Origin: Frankia canadensis | GTDB lineage: Bacteria > Actinomycetota > Actinomycetes > Frankiales > Frankiaceae | Direction of reading: 5' to 3' | Assembly (NCBI RefSeq): GCF_900197875.1 | Contig: NZ_FZMO01000112.1 | Location: forward strand, 62,001-126,000 | Length of the DNA: 64,000 nucleotides | Shown: piece after piece, positions 52,159 to 60,669 of the stretch | How positions within the stretch are numbered: position 1 is the stretch's first letter | Layout of the letters: each line of letters begins with the position of its first letter | The notes under the pieces: model-generated | What the model saw: only the letters and a program-made list of their open reading frames with translations | What the model was told of the DNA's origin: nothing | The model's database searches: none | Translations under genes and position numbers: made by a program

Positions 52159-53324
52159 CAGTAGCTCCTCGGCAGTCCGAGGACGTGGGAGCCCAGGAAG
52201 TTGAGGACCATCTCCTGGCTGAGCGGTGCGATGCGCAGCAGCCGGGCCTCGCGGAAGTACCGGGAGACGTGGTACTCCTCGGCGTAGCCCATGCCTCCGT
52301 GTGTCTGCAACGCGCGGTCGGCGGCGTGGAAGCCGGCATCGGCGCACAGGTACTTGGCCGTGTTCGCCTCGCGGCCGCACGGCTTGCCGTTGTCGTAGAG
52401 CCAGGTCGCCTTGCGCAGGACCAGCTCGGCGGCGTCCAGTTGGGCCAGGGAGTCCGCCAGGGGGAACTGCAGACCCTGGTTCATCCCGATGGGCCGGCCG
52501 AAGACCTCACGCTCGTTGGCGTAGCGCACCGCGCGTCGAAGCGCGGCGCGGCCGAGGCCGAGAGCCTCCGCGGCGATCAGCATCCGTTCGGGATTGAGTC
52601 CGTCGAGCAGGTAGGTGAAGCCCTTGCCCTCCTCACCGACGCGATGCTCTGCCGGCACTCGCAGATCGTCGATGAACAGCTCGTTCGAGCTGACCGCGTT
52701 GCGGCCCATCTTCCTGATGGGGCGGATGTCGACGTGATCCCGGTCGAGATCGGTGAGGAACAGGGTCATGCCGTCGGTCTTGCGGGCCGAGTCCTCGAAC
52801 CGGGTGGTGCGGGTGAGCAGCAGGACCTTCTCGGACTCAAGTGCCTTCGAGATCCAGACCTTGCGGCCGTTGATGACGTAGTCGGAGCCGTCGCGCCGGG
52901 CGAAGGTCGTGATCCGGGTGGTGTCGAGGCCCGCGCCCGGTTCGGTGACGCCGAAGCAGACATGCAGGTCGCCGTTGACGATGCGGGGAAGGGTCTCCTG
53001 CTTGAGCTCCTCGGAGCCATGCACGACGACCGGGTGCATGCCGAAGATCGACAGATGCATCGAGCTCGCCGCGTTCATACCGCCGCCGGAAGCGGAGACC
53101 TCCTCCAGCAGCAGCGACGCCTCCGTGATGCCGAAGCCGTGCCCGCCGTGTTCCTCCGGGATCGTGATCCCGAGCCAGCCGCCGTCGGCGAACGCCCGGT
53201 AGAAGTCGGTCGGGAAGTCGTGCTCTTCGTCCCGCTTCATCCAGTACTCGTCGTCGAACTTCGCCGCGAGCTCGGCCACCGCCCTGCGGATCGTCGCCTG
53301 CTCGTCGGTGAGATCGAAGTCCAT
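52158..53324 (-). CDS. Acyl-CoA dehydrogenase (first gene of the long ring-degradation operon)
   Basis: A 388-residue flavoprotein: MDFDLTDEQATIRRAVAELA, ITIPEEHGGHGFG, CFGVTEPGAGLDTTRI, YVINGRKVWISKALES, and LQTHGGMGYAEEYHVSRYFR with a Glu at the expected base position. It would introduce the ring or chain double bond that the hydratase downstream uses, comparable in role to AliB/BadJ, though no substrate residue proves this. It opens the operon that runs to 42203, and two operator-like sites lie 21-48 bp upstream of its ATG at 53324. Every downstream gene is close or overlapping except one 106-bp gap. Confidence 0.92.
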   Translation of the reverse strand: MDFDLTDEQATIRRAVAELAAKFDDEYWMKRDEEHDFPTDFYRAFADGGWLGITIPEEHGGHGFGITEASLLLEEVSASGGGMNAASSMHLSIFGMHPVVVHGSEELKQETLPRIVNGDLHVCFGVTEPGAGLDTTRITTFARRDGSDYVINGRKVWISKALESEKVLLLTRTTRFEDSARKTDGMTLFLTDLDRDHVDIRPIRKMGRNAVSSNELFIDDLRVPAEHRVGEEGKGFTYLLDGLNPERMLIAAEALGLGRAALRRAVRYANEREVFGRPIGMNQGLQFPLADSLAQLDAAELVLRKATWLYDNGKPCGREANTAKYLCADAGFHAADRALQTHGGMGYAEEYHVSRYFREARLLRIAPLSQEMVLNFLGSHVLGLPRSY

Positions 53325-53344
53325 GCCGGCCTCCCTTCACTATT

Positions 53345-53355
53345 TGGCATAACCA
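53345..53355. promoter_or_regulatory. FadR/GntR-type operator site (TGGCATAACCA)
   Basis: One departure from the core, within TATTTGGCATAACCATAT. It is the nearer of two sites in front of the acyl-CoA dehydrogenase start at 53324. Confidence 0.55.
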
Positions 53356-53361
53356 TATCTA

Positions 53362-53372
53362 TGGACTGACCA
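53362..53372. promoter_or_regulatory. FadR/GntR-type operator site (TGGACTGACCA)
   Basis: One departure from TGGTCTGACCA, 17 bp centre to centre from its neighbour, which puts the two sites on nearly the same face after about 1.6 helical turns. Tandem sites suggest tighter repression of the longest operon. Confidence 0.55.
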
Positions 53373-53378
53373 AAAGTG

Positions 53379-54479
53379 CTACCGATCGGGGAGCAGGTAC
53401 GTCGCGAGGACCTCGTTCCAGGCCGTCGGGCTGCCGTACAGGAACTCGTCGAGCTTCGCCCGCTTGTAGAACAGATGCAGGTCGTGTTCCCACGTGTAGC
53501 CGATCGCGCCGTGCATCGTGAGAGCCGAGTCCGCCGCGCGGGCCCCCTCCGCTGTGACCTGCGCCTTGGCCGCCGCCGCGTGGGCGAGTGCCCACGGGTC
53601 GCCGCCCTGGACGGACGCGGCGGCGAAGTAGACCACGGAGCGGGCCGCCTCGCTGCCCACCAGGATCGTCGCGGCGGCGTGCTTGACGGCCTGGAAGGAT
53701 CCGATCGGGACGCCGAACTGGTGGCGCTGCAGGCTGTACTCGACCGCCATGTCGAGCATCCGTTCGCTGGTACCGAGCGAATCGGCCGCGACCAGTACCG
53801 CGGCTCGCGCGGCGGCGTCCGCGAGCAGTTCCTCAGGTCTGGTGCCCCCCTGGTCGCGCACGTCGGCGGGATCGGCCAGCGGTGTGCAGGGCGCGCAGTC
53901 GAAGGCCACGTCGGCCACAGACCGGGAGCGGTCCAGCAGGCTGCGCGGTGTGATCCGGACCCCCGGCCCGGCTGGGTCCACCAGGAACAGGGCCAGGCCC
54001 TCGTCGGCGGCCACAGGGACCACCAGGGCGCCGACCTCGCCGGCGGCGAGCACCCGAGGAACAGCGCCGCTGACGCGACCCTGCGCGTCAGCGGTCAGGG
54101 CCGGGGCTTCGGAGACGATCGACTCGGCGTTGACCGCGAGTGTCGCGCCGGTGCCGTGGACCGCGCCTTCGAGGACCTCAGGCCGCGCTGCGAGCACCGG
54201 GAGGATGACCATGGTGGCGAGCCACGCCGCCGAAGGGACCGCGTGGCGTGCCAGCTCCTCGGCGGTCAGCGCGAGTTCCACCATTCCGCCGCCCTGGCCA
54301 CCCACATCCTCCGGGACACCCACGCCCGACCAGCCGTCCGCGCGCAACCGCGTGGTGAACGTCGCTGGATCGCCGGCATCCAGCCAGGAGCGGGCGACGT
54401 CGGGTGGCGCGACGTCGCCGAGCCAGTCGCGCAGCGCCTTCCGATACGCGGTCTGCTCCTCCGACAAGCTCCACTGCAT
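53379..54479 (-). CDS. Acyl-CoA dehydrogenase (compact type, possible partner of 57375-58550)
   Basis: A 366-residue acyl-CoA dehydrogenase-family protein of the compact actinobacterial type: MQWSLSEEQTAYRKALRDWL, VPEDVGGQGGGMVELAL, the region near LQRHQFGVPIGSFQAVKH and SALTMHGAIGYTWEHDLHLF with the Glu base, then YKRAKLDEFLYG. In steroid-degrading actinobacteria such chains pair with a second type into alpha2beta2 enzymes; the protein at 57375-58550 looks like the other type. ATG 54479 has GAGAGG upstream. It is divergent from the GntR gene, and the operator-like site at 54554 lies between them. Confidence 0.87.
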   Translation of the reverse strand: MQWSLSEEQTAYRKALRDWLGDVAPPDVARSWLDAGDPATFTTRLRADGWSGVGVPEDVGGQGGGMVELALTAEELARHAVPSAAWLATMVILPVLAARPEVLEGAVHGTGATLAVNAESIVSEAPALTADAQGRVSGAVPRVLAAGEVGALVVPVAADEGLALFLVDPAGPGVRITPRSLLDRSRSVADVAFDCAPCTPLADPADVRDQGGTRPEELLADAAARAAVLVAADSLGTSERMLDMAVEYSLQRHQFGVPIGSFQAVKHAAATILVGSEAARSVVYFAAASVQGGDPWALAHAAAAKAQVTAEGARAADSALTMHGAIGYTWEHDLHLFYKRAKLDEFLYGSPTAWNEVLATYLLPDR

Positions 54480-54553
54480 GGACAACCTCTCGTTGTGTCT
54501 CGACTCGATGTGCTCGACGGCGGTCGGGCCGCCGGTGGAACGGCTGCTAAATT

Positions 54554-54564
54554 AGGTACGACCA
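54554..54564. promoter_or_regulatory. FadR/GntR-type operator site (AGGTACGACCA)
   Basis: GGT and ACC arms with the usual spacing, in AT-rich flanks (taaattaggtacgaccaaaaac). It lies 24 bp before the GntR ATG and 75 bp before the divergent dehydrogenase ATG, consistent with autorepression and control of both genes. Confidence 0.6.
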
Positions 54565-54587
54565 AAAACCTGGAGCTTGGGGGCGTG

Positions 54588-55361
54588 ATGGCTGCTGCGG
54601 GCCGACCGAGTCCGCGGGATCGTCACGCGGTTCGCCTGGGGCCTATGCAGGTCCCCAAGGCCTCCGATGTCCTCGCCGAGGAGCTGCGGGAGCGGATCCT
54701 GCGGGGCGAGTTCCGCGAGGGCACCGTGTTGCCGCCGGAGCGTGAACTCGTCGTGCAGACCCAGATGAGCCGGACCACTGTTCGCGAGGCACTTCGCATT
54801 CTTGAGGTGCAGGGGCTGATCAGGATCAAGACCGGCCGCTCGGGTGGTGCCTACGTCCAGGTGCCGGGCGAGGAGTCGGTGGCCAGTTCCGTCAACCTGA
54901 TGATCCGTGGTCGTCGGATCCGCCTGGCGGCGCTTCTCGAGACGCGGGAGGCGATTGAGCCCGCCTGCGCTCGCCTGGCGGCCAAATACCGCACGGACAG
55001 CGATCTCGTCGCGCTCGAGACGGCAAACGTCGCGATCTCCGTGGAAAGTGGTTCGCTTGCCGATTTCCTGCAGGCGAACGTCGACTGGCATGTTGCGGTC
55101 GCGACCGCCAGCCACAACGAGTTGCTCACCGGGTTCATGTCCGCGCTCTCGCGGGCCATCTACGCGAGTACCGACAACCAGGGTTTCATCGACGCCGAGG
55201 TCCGAAGCCTGACGCTCCGGGCGCACCAGAGGATCACCGAGGCCATCCGGGCGCGTGACGCTGACGGAGCCGTGCGCCGCATGAGCCGGCACGTGCACGC
55301 CTACGCCGAGGCGGTTCTCAAGATCGACGAGCGTACCGCCATCGAGGTACCCGAGGGCTGA
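54588..55361 (+). CDS. GntR-family repressor, FadR subfamily with FCD ligand domain
   Basis: A 257-residue regulator. The winged helix (about 20-85) has ILRGEFREGTVLPPERELVV, QTQMSRTTVREALRILEVQG and LIRIKTGRSGGAYV. The C-terminal FCD domain (about 105-240) has a plausible metal set: Asp and His in NVDWHVAVATASHNELL, His in LRAHQRITEAI and His in MSRHVHAYAEAV. FadR-subfamily proteins recognise short palindromes of the TGGTnnnACCA kind and release them on binding acyl-CoA or organic acids. Sites of this form lie upstream of its own gene and most transcription units to both sides, so it is the presumed master repressor. ATG 54588 is taken as start; GTG 54585 is adjacent. Confidence 0.92.
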   Translation: MAAAGRPSPRDRHAVRLGPMQVPKASDVLAEELRERILRGEFREGTVLPPERELVVQTQMSRTTVREALRILEVQGLIRIKTGRSGGAYVQVPGEESVASSVNLMIRGRRIRLAALLETREAIEPACARLAAKYRTDSDLVALETANVAISVESGSLADFLQANVDWHVAVATASHNELLTGFMSALSRAIYASTDNQGFIDAEVRSLTLRAHQRITEAIRARDADGAVRRMSRHVHAYAEAVLKIDERTAIEVPEG

Positions 55362-55364
55362 TCC

Positions 55365-55393
55365 GCCGGGCCCACCGCTCCCGGGGGCCCGGC
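55365..55393. terminator. Bidirectional terminator hairpin
   Basis: GCCGGGCCC (55365-55373) and GGGCCCGGC (55385-55393) pair perfectly over an 11-base loop, filling the 32-base gap between the convergent GntR and synthetase genes. Confidence 0.7.
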
Positions 55394-57373
55394 TCACCGA
55401 AGATCCCTGACCTGGGCCCGGATGGCCTCGACGGCCTCCGGGTTCTCGGCACCTGACAGGTCACCGGCGTCGGTGCCCAGCACGGCGGCACGCACCGCCC
55501 GGCGCAGGATCTTGGCCGACCGGGTCTTGGGCAGAGCCTCCACCCGCACGACCTGGGAAGGGGCGAAGGGCTTGCCGACCTGGGAAGCGACCCGCTCACG
55601 CAGCCGGCGGGCGACTCGCTCGCCAGTAGGGCAGCTGCCTTCGCTGTAGTTGGGGTGAGCGACCCAGAATGCCCAGACGGCCTCGTTCTTCGTCGGGTCG
55701 GGGATGCCGACGACCGCGCTTTCGGCCACCGCCGGGTCCGCTGCGAGCACCGCCTCGATCTCCGCTGGCGCGACACGTTTGCCAGCGACGTTCATGACGT
55801 CGTCGGAGCGGCCGAGGAGATACCAGTCTCCGTGTTCGTCCACCAGGGCGAAATCGCCCTGTCGCCACATATCCGGGAAGGTCGACCAGTACGTCTCCAG
55901 ATAGCGTCGGTCGTCCCGCCATACTCCCTGGGTCATGGCGGGCCAGGGTTGGCGGCACACCAGTTCACCGATGGCTCCCCGCAGCGGATGCCCGTTGTCG
56001 TCGACAACGTCGACATCCATCCCGAGTGCCGGCCCGCCAAGCGAGCAGCTGGCGATGTCCTCGACGGGGTAAGGGGACAGGAACGATCCGCCGACCTCGG
56101 TGCCGCCGGAGAAGTTCACGACCGGCACCCGCTCGGTGAACACGTCGCGGGCCAGCCACTCGTAGGACTCCGGGTCCCATGGTTCCCCCGTCGATCCCAG
56201 GACTCGGACTGACGAGAGATCCTGCGTCGGCAGGCCCTCCGCGGCCGTCCGCAACGTGCGGACCAGGGTCGGGGACACCCCCAGGGTCGTCACTGCGTGG
56301 CGTTCCACCAGCCGCCACAACCGGGTGCTGTCCGGCATGTCCGGGGAGCCCTCGTAGAGGACAAGGCTTCCTCCGCAGGCATGGGTGCCCAGAACGGTCA
56401 GCGGCCCCATGATCCAGCCCATGTCGGTGATCCAGCACAGCGAGCGCCCGGGGCCGATCTCGAAGCCGTAGGCGAGCTCGCTGGCGACCTTCGTCAGGAA
56501 GCCGGCATGGGTGTGCACGGCGCCCTTCGGCCGCCCGGTCGTCCCGGATGTGTAGCCCAGAAGCAGCACATCCGAGGCCGACGTGGGCGCTGTCACCGGG
56601 TTGGGTGGCTCCTCCAGCAGGCTTCCCCAGGACACGGTCTGCGGATCGCCGCCCTCCTCGGCCGAACGTCCGAGGCTCGTATCGACGGTGGTCTCGCCAA
56701 GGTTCGCCACGACAACGACCAGTTGCACGGTCGGGCATTGCGCGATCGCCTCGTCGAGCCGCGGGCGCATCGGGACCGTTCGACCACGGCGCACGGTGCC
56801 GTCCGCGGTGATGACCGCCTTCACGTCCGCGTCGCGAAGCCGGGCCGCGATGGCTCCGGGAGCGAAGCCGGAGAACAGCGGCACCGCGATGGCTCCAATG
56901 CTCGCCACCGCGTAGAGCGCCACGACCGCCTCGGGGATCATCGGCAGGTAGAGAGCAACGGTGTCACCGGGGCCGATCCGGTGCCGGCGCAGCCCGCCGC
57001 GTATCCGGGCGACCTGTTCCGAGAGCTCGGCGTACGACAGCTCCCGCACCGTGCCGGCCTCGGTCTCGTGGACGACCGCCGGCGCGTCGGGACTCTGTTC
57101 GGCCCAGCGGACCAGGCACGTGTCCACCACGTTCAGTTCCCCACCCGCGAACCACCTGGGAAACTGCGGTCCACCGCTCGCGTCCAGCACCGTGTGATAA
57201 GGGCGGCGGAACCGGATAGCCAGGTCGGCCACGACCGCGTCCCAGAAGGCACCGACGTCGGCGACCGACACGGCTCGCAGGGCGTCGGCGTCGGCCACCC
57301 CGAAACGGCGCATCAGCCGGGCCACGTTCGCGTTCTCCCGGTACTCCTGGTTCGGGTGCCAGATATAGGTCAC
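55394..57373 (-). CDS. AMP-forming acyl-CoA synthetase, acetyl/acetoacetyl-CoA synthetase-like
   Basis: A 659-residue ligase, the close paralogue of 198-2207: both share NVARLMRRFG/NVARLMRGLG near the start, the P-loop GYTSGTTGRPKG (here near residue 272), GRSxCWITDMGWIMGPL, VLGSTGEPWDPESYEWLA, NFSGGTEVGGSFL, GRSDDVMNVAGKRVAPAEIE and the catalytic Lys of PKTRSAKILRRAV. GTG 57373 has GGAGCTGAC before it and follows the dehydrogenase stop by one base, so the two genes are coupled. It lacks the Ala-Glu-Pro repeat of its paralogue. It forms a CoA ester from an unknown acid, possibly a keto acid by similarity to acetoacetyl-CoA synthetases. Confidence 0.9.
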   Translation of the reverse strand: MTYIWHPNQEYRENANVARLMRRFGVADADALRAVSVADVGAFWDAVVADLAIRFRRPYHTVLDASGGPQFPRWFAGGELNVVDTCLVRWAEQSPDAPAVVHETEAGTVRELSYAELSEQVARIRGGLRRHRIGPGDTVALYLPMIPEAVVALYAVASIGAIAVPLFSGFAPGAIAARLRDADVKAVITADGTVRRGRTVPMRPRLDEAIAQCPTVQLVVVVANLGETTVDTSLGRSAEEGGDPQTVSWGSLLEEPPNPVTAPTSASDVLLLGYTSGTTGRPKGAVHTHAGFLTKVASELAYGFEIGPGRSLCWITDMGWIMGPLTVLGTHACGGSLVLYEGSPDMPDSTRLWRLVERHAVTTLGVSPTLVRTLRTAAEGLPTQDLSSVRVLGSTGEPWDPESYEWLARDVFTERVPVVNFSGGTEVGGSFLSPYPVEDIASCSLGGPALGMDVDVVDDNGHPLRGAIGELVCRQPWPAMTQGVWRDDRRYLETYWSTFPDMWRQGDFALVDEHGDWYLLGRSDDVMNVAGKRVAPAEIEAVLAADPAVAESAVVGIPDPTKNEAVWAFWVAHPNYSEGSCPTGERVARRLRERVASQVGKPFAPSQVVRVEALPKTRSAKILRRAVRAAVLGTDAGDLSGAENPEAVEAIRAQVRDLR

Positions 57374-57374
57374 G

Positions 57375-58550
57375 TCAGCTCCGAGGCAGTCCGAGCATGC
57401 GCTCGGCGACGATGTTGCGCTGGATGAAGGTGGAACCCCCGGCGATAGCGGTGCCGCGAGCCTGGTACGCCAGACGCAACCAGCGGTCGGCGGCAGCGCC
57501 GCCGTCCGCCGGCCCGAACTGGTCGCCGAGAGGCTCGAGCGAGAGCCGGAAGTCGGCGAGGTCCTCGACCAGCGGGCAGAAGTACAGCTTGCCGATCGAG
57601 GTGACCGGGCCCGGCGGCTCACCGGCGGCGGCGGCGGAGATGACCCGCTGACCGATGGCACGGTGTACGAGCGCTCGGCCCCAGAGGTCCGCGACCCGCT
57701 GGCGGATCAGGGGGTCGGTGGCGAGCGGGGTCCCGTGGGCCGTGGCACGCGCGCGGACGACGGCGATGATCTCCTCGACCGCCCTGGTGGTGTTCACCCG
57801 GCCGGTCGCGATCGCCACCCGCTCGAAGGCCAGCGTTCCCATCGCGACCTTCCAACCTCCGTCGACCTCGCCGACCACCGCGTCGTCGGGCACGAAGACC
57901 TCGTCGAGGAAGACCTCGTTGAACTCGGCCTCGCCCAGCATGTGCGCCAGTGGACGCACGGTGATGCCGGGGGAGTCCATCGGCAGGAGGAAGTAGGTGA
58001 TGCCGCGGTGGCGCTCGCCGCCTCCGGTGCGGGCGAGCAGGATGGCATGCGCGGCGAGCTGTGCTCGACTGGTCCAGATCTTCTGGCCGCTGATGCGCCA
58101 GCCTCCGTCGACCTTGGTCGCGCGGGTGCGTAACGAGGCCAGATCGGAGCCGGCCTCGGGCTCGGAGAAGAGCTGACACCAGATGTGCTCGCCGGTCAGG
58201 ATCGGCCGGAGCAGGCGCCGCTTCTGGTTGGCGGTGCCGAAGTGGGCGATGGTCGGCCCGGCGAAGTCCTCTCCGATGATGTTCAGCCGCTCGGGGGCTC
58301 CCGCCCTGTCGCATTCCGCTGTGAAGATCGCCTGCGTCCGCTCGTCCAGCCCTCGGCCGCCGAACTCGACCGGCCAGGTGATCCCGGCGTAGCCCGCGGC
58401 GGACACCGCGGCCTGCCACTGACGCCAGAAGGGCGCCTTGTCCACCAGGTCCGCCGGTTCGGGCCAGGGCAGTTTCGGTAGTTCCCGCTCGAGCCACGCG
58501 CTCACTTCGGCGCGGAAGCGGGCCTCGTCCGGTGCGTCGGCGAGATCCAT
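57375..58550 (-). CDS. Acyl-CoA dehydrogenase (FadE26/FadE29-like type)
   Basis: A 391-residue flavoprotein: ARFRAEVSAWLERELPKLPW, AGITWPVEFGGRGLDER, WCQLFSEPEAGSDLASLRTR, WRISGQKIWTSRAQLAAHAI and the C-terminal GGSTFIQRNIVAERMLGLPR. The ending IQRNIVAERxLGLPR and the absence of a GYxxE motif are typical of one chain of actinobacterial heteromeric acyl-CoA dehydrogenases acting on bulky, often cyclic, acyl-CoAs. The compact protein at 53379 has the complementary features. ATG 58550 has GGAGGTGG upstream, and an operator-like site lies 46 bp before the start. The gene is coupled to the synthetase downstream. Confidence 0.9.
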   Translation of the reverse strand: MDLADAPDEARFRAEVSAWLERELPKLPWPEPADLVDKAPFWRQWQAAVSAAGYAGITWPVEFGGRGLDERTQAIFTAECDRAGAPERLNIIGEDFAGPTIAHFGTANQKRRLLRPILTGEHIWCQLFSEPEAGSDLASLRTRATKVDGGWRISGQKIWTSRAQLAAHAILLARTGGGERHRGITYFLLPMDSPGITVRPLAHMLGEAEFNEVFLDEVFVPDDAVVGEVDGGWKVAMGTLAFERVAIATGRVNTTRAVEEIIAVVRARATAHGTPLATDPLIRQRVADLWGRALVHRAIGQRVISAAAAGEPPGPVTSIGKLYFCPLVEDLADFRLSLEPLGDQFGPADGGAAADRWLRLAYQARGTAIAGGSTFIQRNIVAERMLGLPRS

Positions 58551-58595
58551 GGACACCACCTCCAAGGGTGCTTCGTTTCGCCGAAACGGTACTAT

Positions 58596-58606
58596 AGGTC
58601 AGGCCA
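58596..58606. promoter_or_regulatory. FadR/GntR-type operator site (AGGTCAGGCCA)
   Basis: GGTC and GCC(A) arms within TATAGGTCAGGCCAAATA. On the minus strand it abuts a TATAGT that could be the -10 box of the dehydrogenase promoter. Confidence 0.55.
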
Positions 58607-58774
58607 AATAGGCAGGTTGTCGGGACCGCCACGTGACGCTCCGGTCGACCACGCCGTGCTCGGATCGCCTGGTATCCCGCTCCTGGAGCAGAGGGGTGAC
58701 CCGCAGTGGCGAACGAGGGGTCTGGGTCTCGCGCAACCGGGGCGGGACCGGCCCCGCCCCGCACGATCCAGTGG

Positions 58775-59560
58775 CTAGCGCCCCGACCAGCGTGGTTCTC
58801 GCTTCTCCCGGAACGCGGCCACACCCTCCTTGATGTCCTGGGTGGTGAAGGCGAGCGCGAGCTGGCCCTGGAGGTGAGCCAGCGCGGCGTCGAGCGGCTG
58901 GTCCCGGGTCGCGTCGATGGCGTCCTTGCCCATCCGCATGAGCAGCGGCGAACGGGAGGCGACCAGCCCCGCCCAGCGGTCGACCTCGGCATCGAACCGT
59001 TCGCCGGGCACCACCACGTTGACCACCTGGAGCTGGGCGGCCTCGTCGGCGGAGATCAGCCTGCCTGTCATCATGAGCTCGTTCGCCTTCGCCCGCGGCA
59101 CGCTCCGGTAGATGAGCGCCGAGATCATGAAGGGGAAGACGCCGACATTGATCTCGGGGCAGCCGAATCTCACGCCGTCACGGGCGATGATCAGGTCGCA
59201 TGCCAGGGCGAGACCGAAGGCACCCGCGAGGACGTCGCCACCGGCCGCGCAGATGCTTGGCTTGCCCAGCCCCCCGAGTAGCCGGTAGACCCGCGGGAAC
59301 CGGTCCAGGCCGGAGTACTTCTCGATCGTCGGCGTGTCGCTGGCGAACGCCTTGAGGTCGCCACCGCTGGAGAAGACCCGGCCGTCGCTGGACGCCAGGA
59401 CCACCACCCGCACCGAGTCGTCCGCCCGAACCCGCTCGAGGTGCTCGATCAGCTCATCGAGCAACCGGTCGCTGAGGGCGTTGCGGGTCGCGGGATCGTC
59501 GAGGGTGATGGTGGCGACGCCTCGGGGGTCGAGGTCGTAGCGGACGACGGAGGAGGGCAT
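58775..59560 (-). CDS. Enoyl-CoA hydratase/isomerase family protein
   Basis: A 261-residue crotonase closely related to 18748-19560: TLDDPATRNALSDRLLDELI, FSSGGDLKAFASDTPTIEKY, GDVLAGAFGLALACDLIIA, FGCPEINVGVFPFMISALIY and SRSPLLMRMGKDAIDATRDQ. The PE position (second Glu) is kept and the first is Gly. ATG 59560 has AGAGGAAG upstream. It is 128 bp downstream of the quinone-oxidoreductase-like gene on the same strand and may share its promoter and operator. Because the other copy sits behind the carboxylase genes, the two modules probably perform the same step in parallel routes. Confidence 0.88.
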   Translation of the reverse strand: MPSSVVRYDLDPRGVATITLDDPATRNALSDRLLDELIEHLERVRADDSVRVVVLASSDGRVFSSGGDLKAFASDTPTIEKYSGLDRFPRVYRLLGGLGKPSICAAGGDVLAGAFGLALACDLIIARDGVRFGCPEINVGVFPFMISALIYRSVPRAKANELMMTGRLISADEAAQLQVVNVVVPGERFDAEVDRWAGLVASRSPLLMRMGKDAIDATRDQPLDAALAHLQGQLALAFTTQDIKEGVAAFREKREPRWSGR

Positions 59561-59688
59561 GGTCTTCCTCTGGGCTCGGGGCGCGCGCGGCCCGCGGCGC
59601 GCGGCGCGCAGACGCATCGCGGTAGCGGGAACGCGTGCCGGGCTGGATGCGAATGCCGCACCACGGTCCGCGCGGCGGGACCGGGTGA

Positions 59689-60669
59689 TCAGTCGTGAGT
59701 CAGAACGATCTTTCCGAAGGCGGCGCCGGCCTCAAGGCGCTCGTGCGCGAGCGCCGCCTCCGCCAGCGGGAACGTGCGGTCGATGACCGGCGGCGCGACC
59801 TTGTGGTCGTCGAGAAAACGCAGGAGCCCGGCCATGTCGCGCAGGCTGCCCATCGTCGTGCCGATGAGTTCGTACTGCCCGAAGTAGAAGGGGCGGATCG
59901 GCAGGCTCGCCCGCTGTGCGGCGTTGGCGCCGAGCACCACGCACCGCCCCCCGGGCGCAAGGCAGCGCACCGACTCCTCCCACCGCCCGACGCTGTCGAG
60001 CACGAGGTCGAAGCCCGCGCCGCCGGGGGTCAACGCGCGTGCCGCCTCGACCCAGTCGGCCGCGCTGTGGTCCACACCGTCGGTCGCGCCCAGGTCCCGC
60101 GCGGCGTCGATCTTGTGCCTGGCCCCCGAGGTGACGATCACGCGTGCGCCGGTGGCAGTGGCCAGTGAGACGGCCGTCGTCGCGACCCCCCCACTGGCCC
60201 CGAGCACGAGCAGTGACTCCCCGGAGCGGAGGCGGCCCCGGCTGAACAGCGCCCGGAACGTCGTCACCCCGACCAGGGGCAGGGCGGCGGCCTCGGCCAG
60301 GCTCAGGCCACGCGGCCGGGGGACGGCGCACTCGGCGGGCACGCTCACCAGTTCGGCGTAGGTGCCGGGATGATGGTCGCCCAGGATCTCCCAGCCCGTA
60401 CCTGGTGCGGCGTCGCCGCCGCCCCAGAACAGCGAGGGCAGCACGACGACCGCCTCGTTGGTGTCCACGCGCACCCCCGCCCCGTCCGCACCGGGAACGT
60501 GGGGGAGCGGCGACCGGTAGCGGCCCTGGCGCACCAGGACGTCATGCCAGTTGAGGGCGCTCGCCGCCAGTCGCACGGTGACCCAGCCGGCGCGCTCTGG
60601 TGGCGAGGGCACGTCCGCGGGCTGTAGTACCGGCGGCGAGCCATAGGACGTCATGACGACCGCGCGCAC
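59689..60669 (-). CDS. Quinone oxidoreductase-like medium-chain dehydrogenase/reductase
   Basis: A 326-residue MDR protein lacking catalytic zinc ligands. The GroES-like half has ALNWHDVLVRQGRYRSPLPH and VPGADGAGVRVDTNEAVVVL; the Rossmann half has LLVLGASGGVATTAVSLATA and GARVIVTSGARHKIDAARDL, followed by AADWVEAARALTPGGAGFDL. It should reduce an enone, quinone or enoyl thioester with NADPH. GTG 60669 has AAGGAGC upstream and an operator-like site lies 46 bp before it. It is divergent from the P450 system, which suggests that it processes an oxidised product of that enzyme. Confidence 0.9.
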   Translation of the reverse strand: MRAVVMTSYGSPPVLQPADVPSPPERAGWVTVRLAASALNWHDVLVRQGRYRSPLPHVPGADGAGVRVDTNEAVVVLPSLFWGGGDAAPGTGWEILGDHHPGTYAELVSVPAECAVPRPRGLSLAEAAALPLVGVTTFRALFSRGRLRSGESLLVLGASGGVATTAVSLATATGARVIVTSGARHKIDAARDLGATDGVDHSAADWVEAARALTPGGAGFDLVLDSVGRWEESVRCLAPGGRCVVLGANAAQRASLPIRPFYFGQYELIGTTMGSLRDMAGLLRFLDDHKVAPPVIDRTFPLAEAALAHERLEAGAAFGKIVLTHD

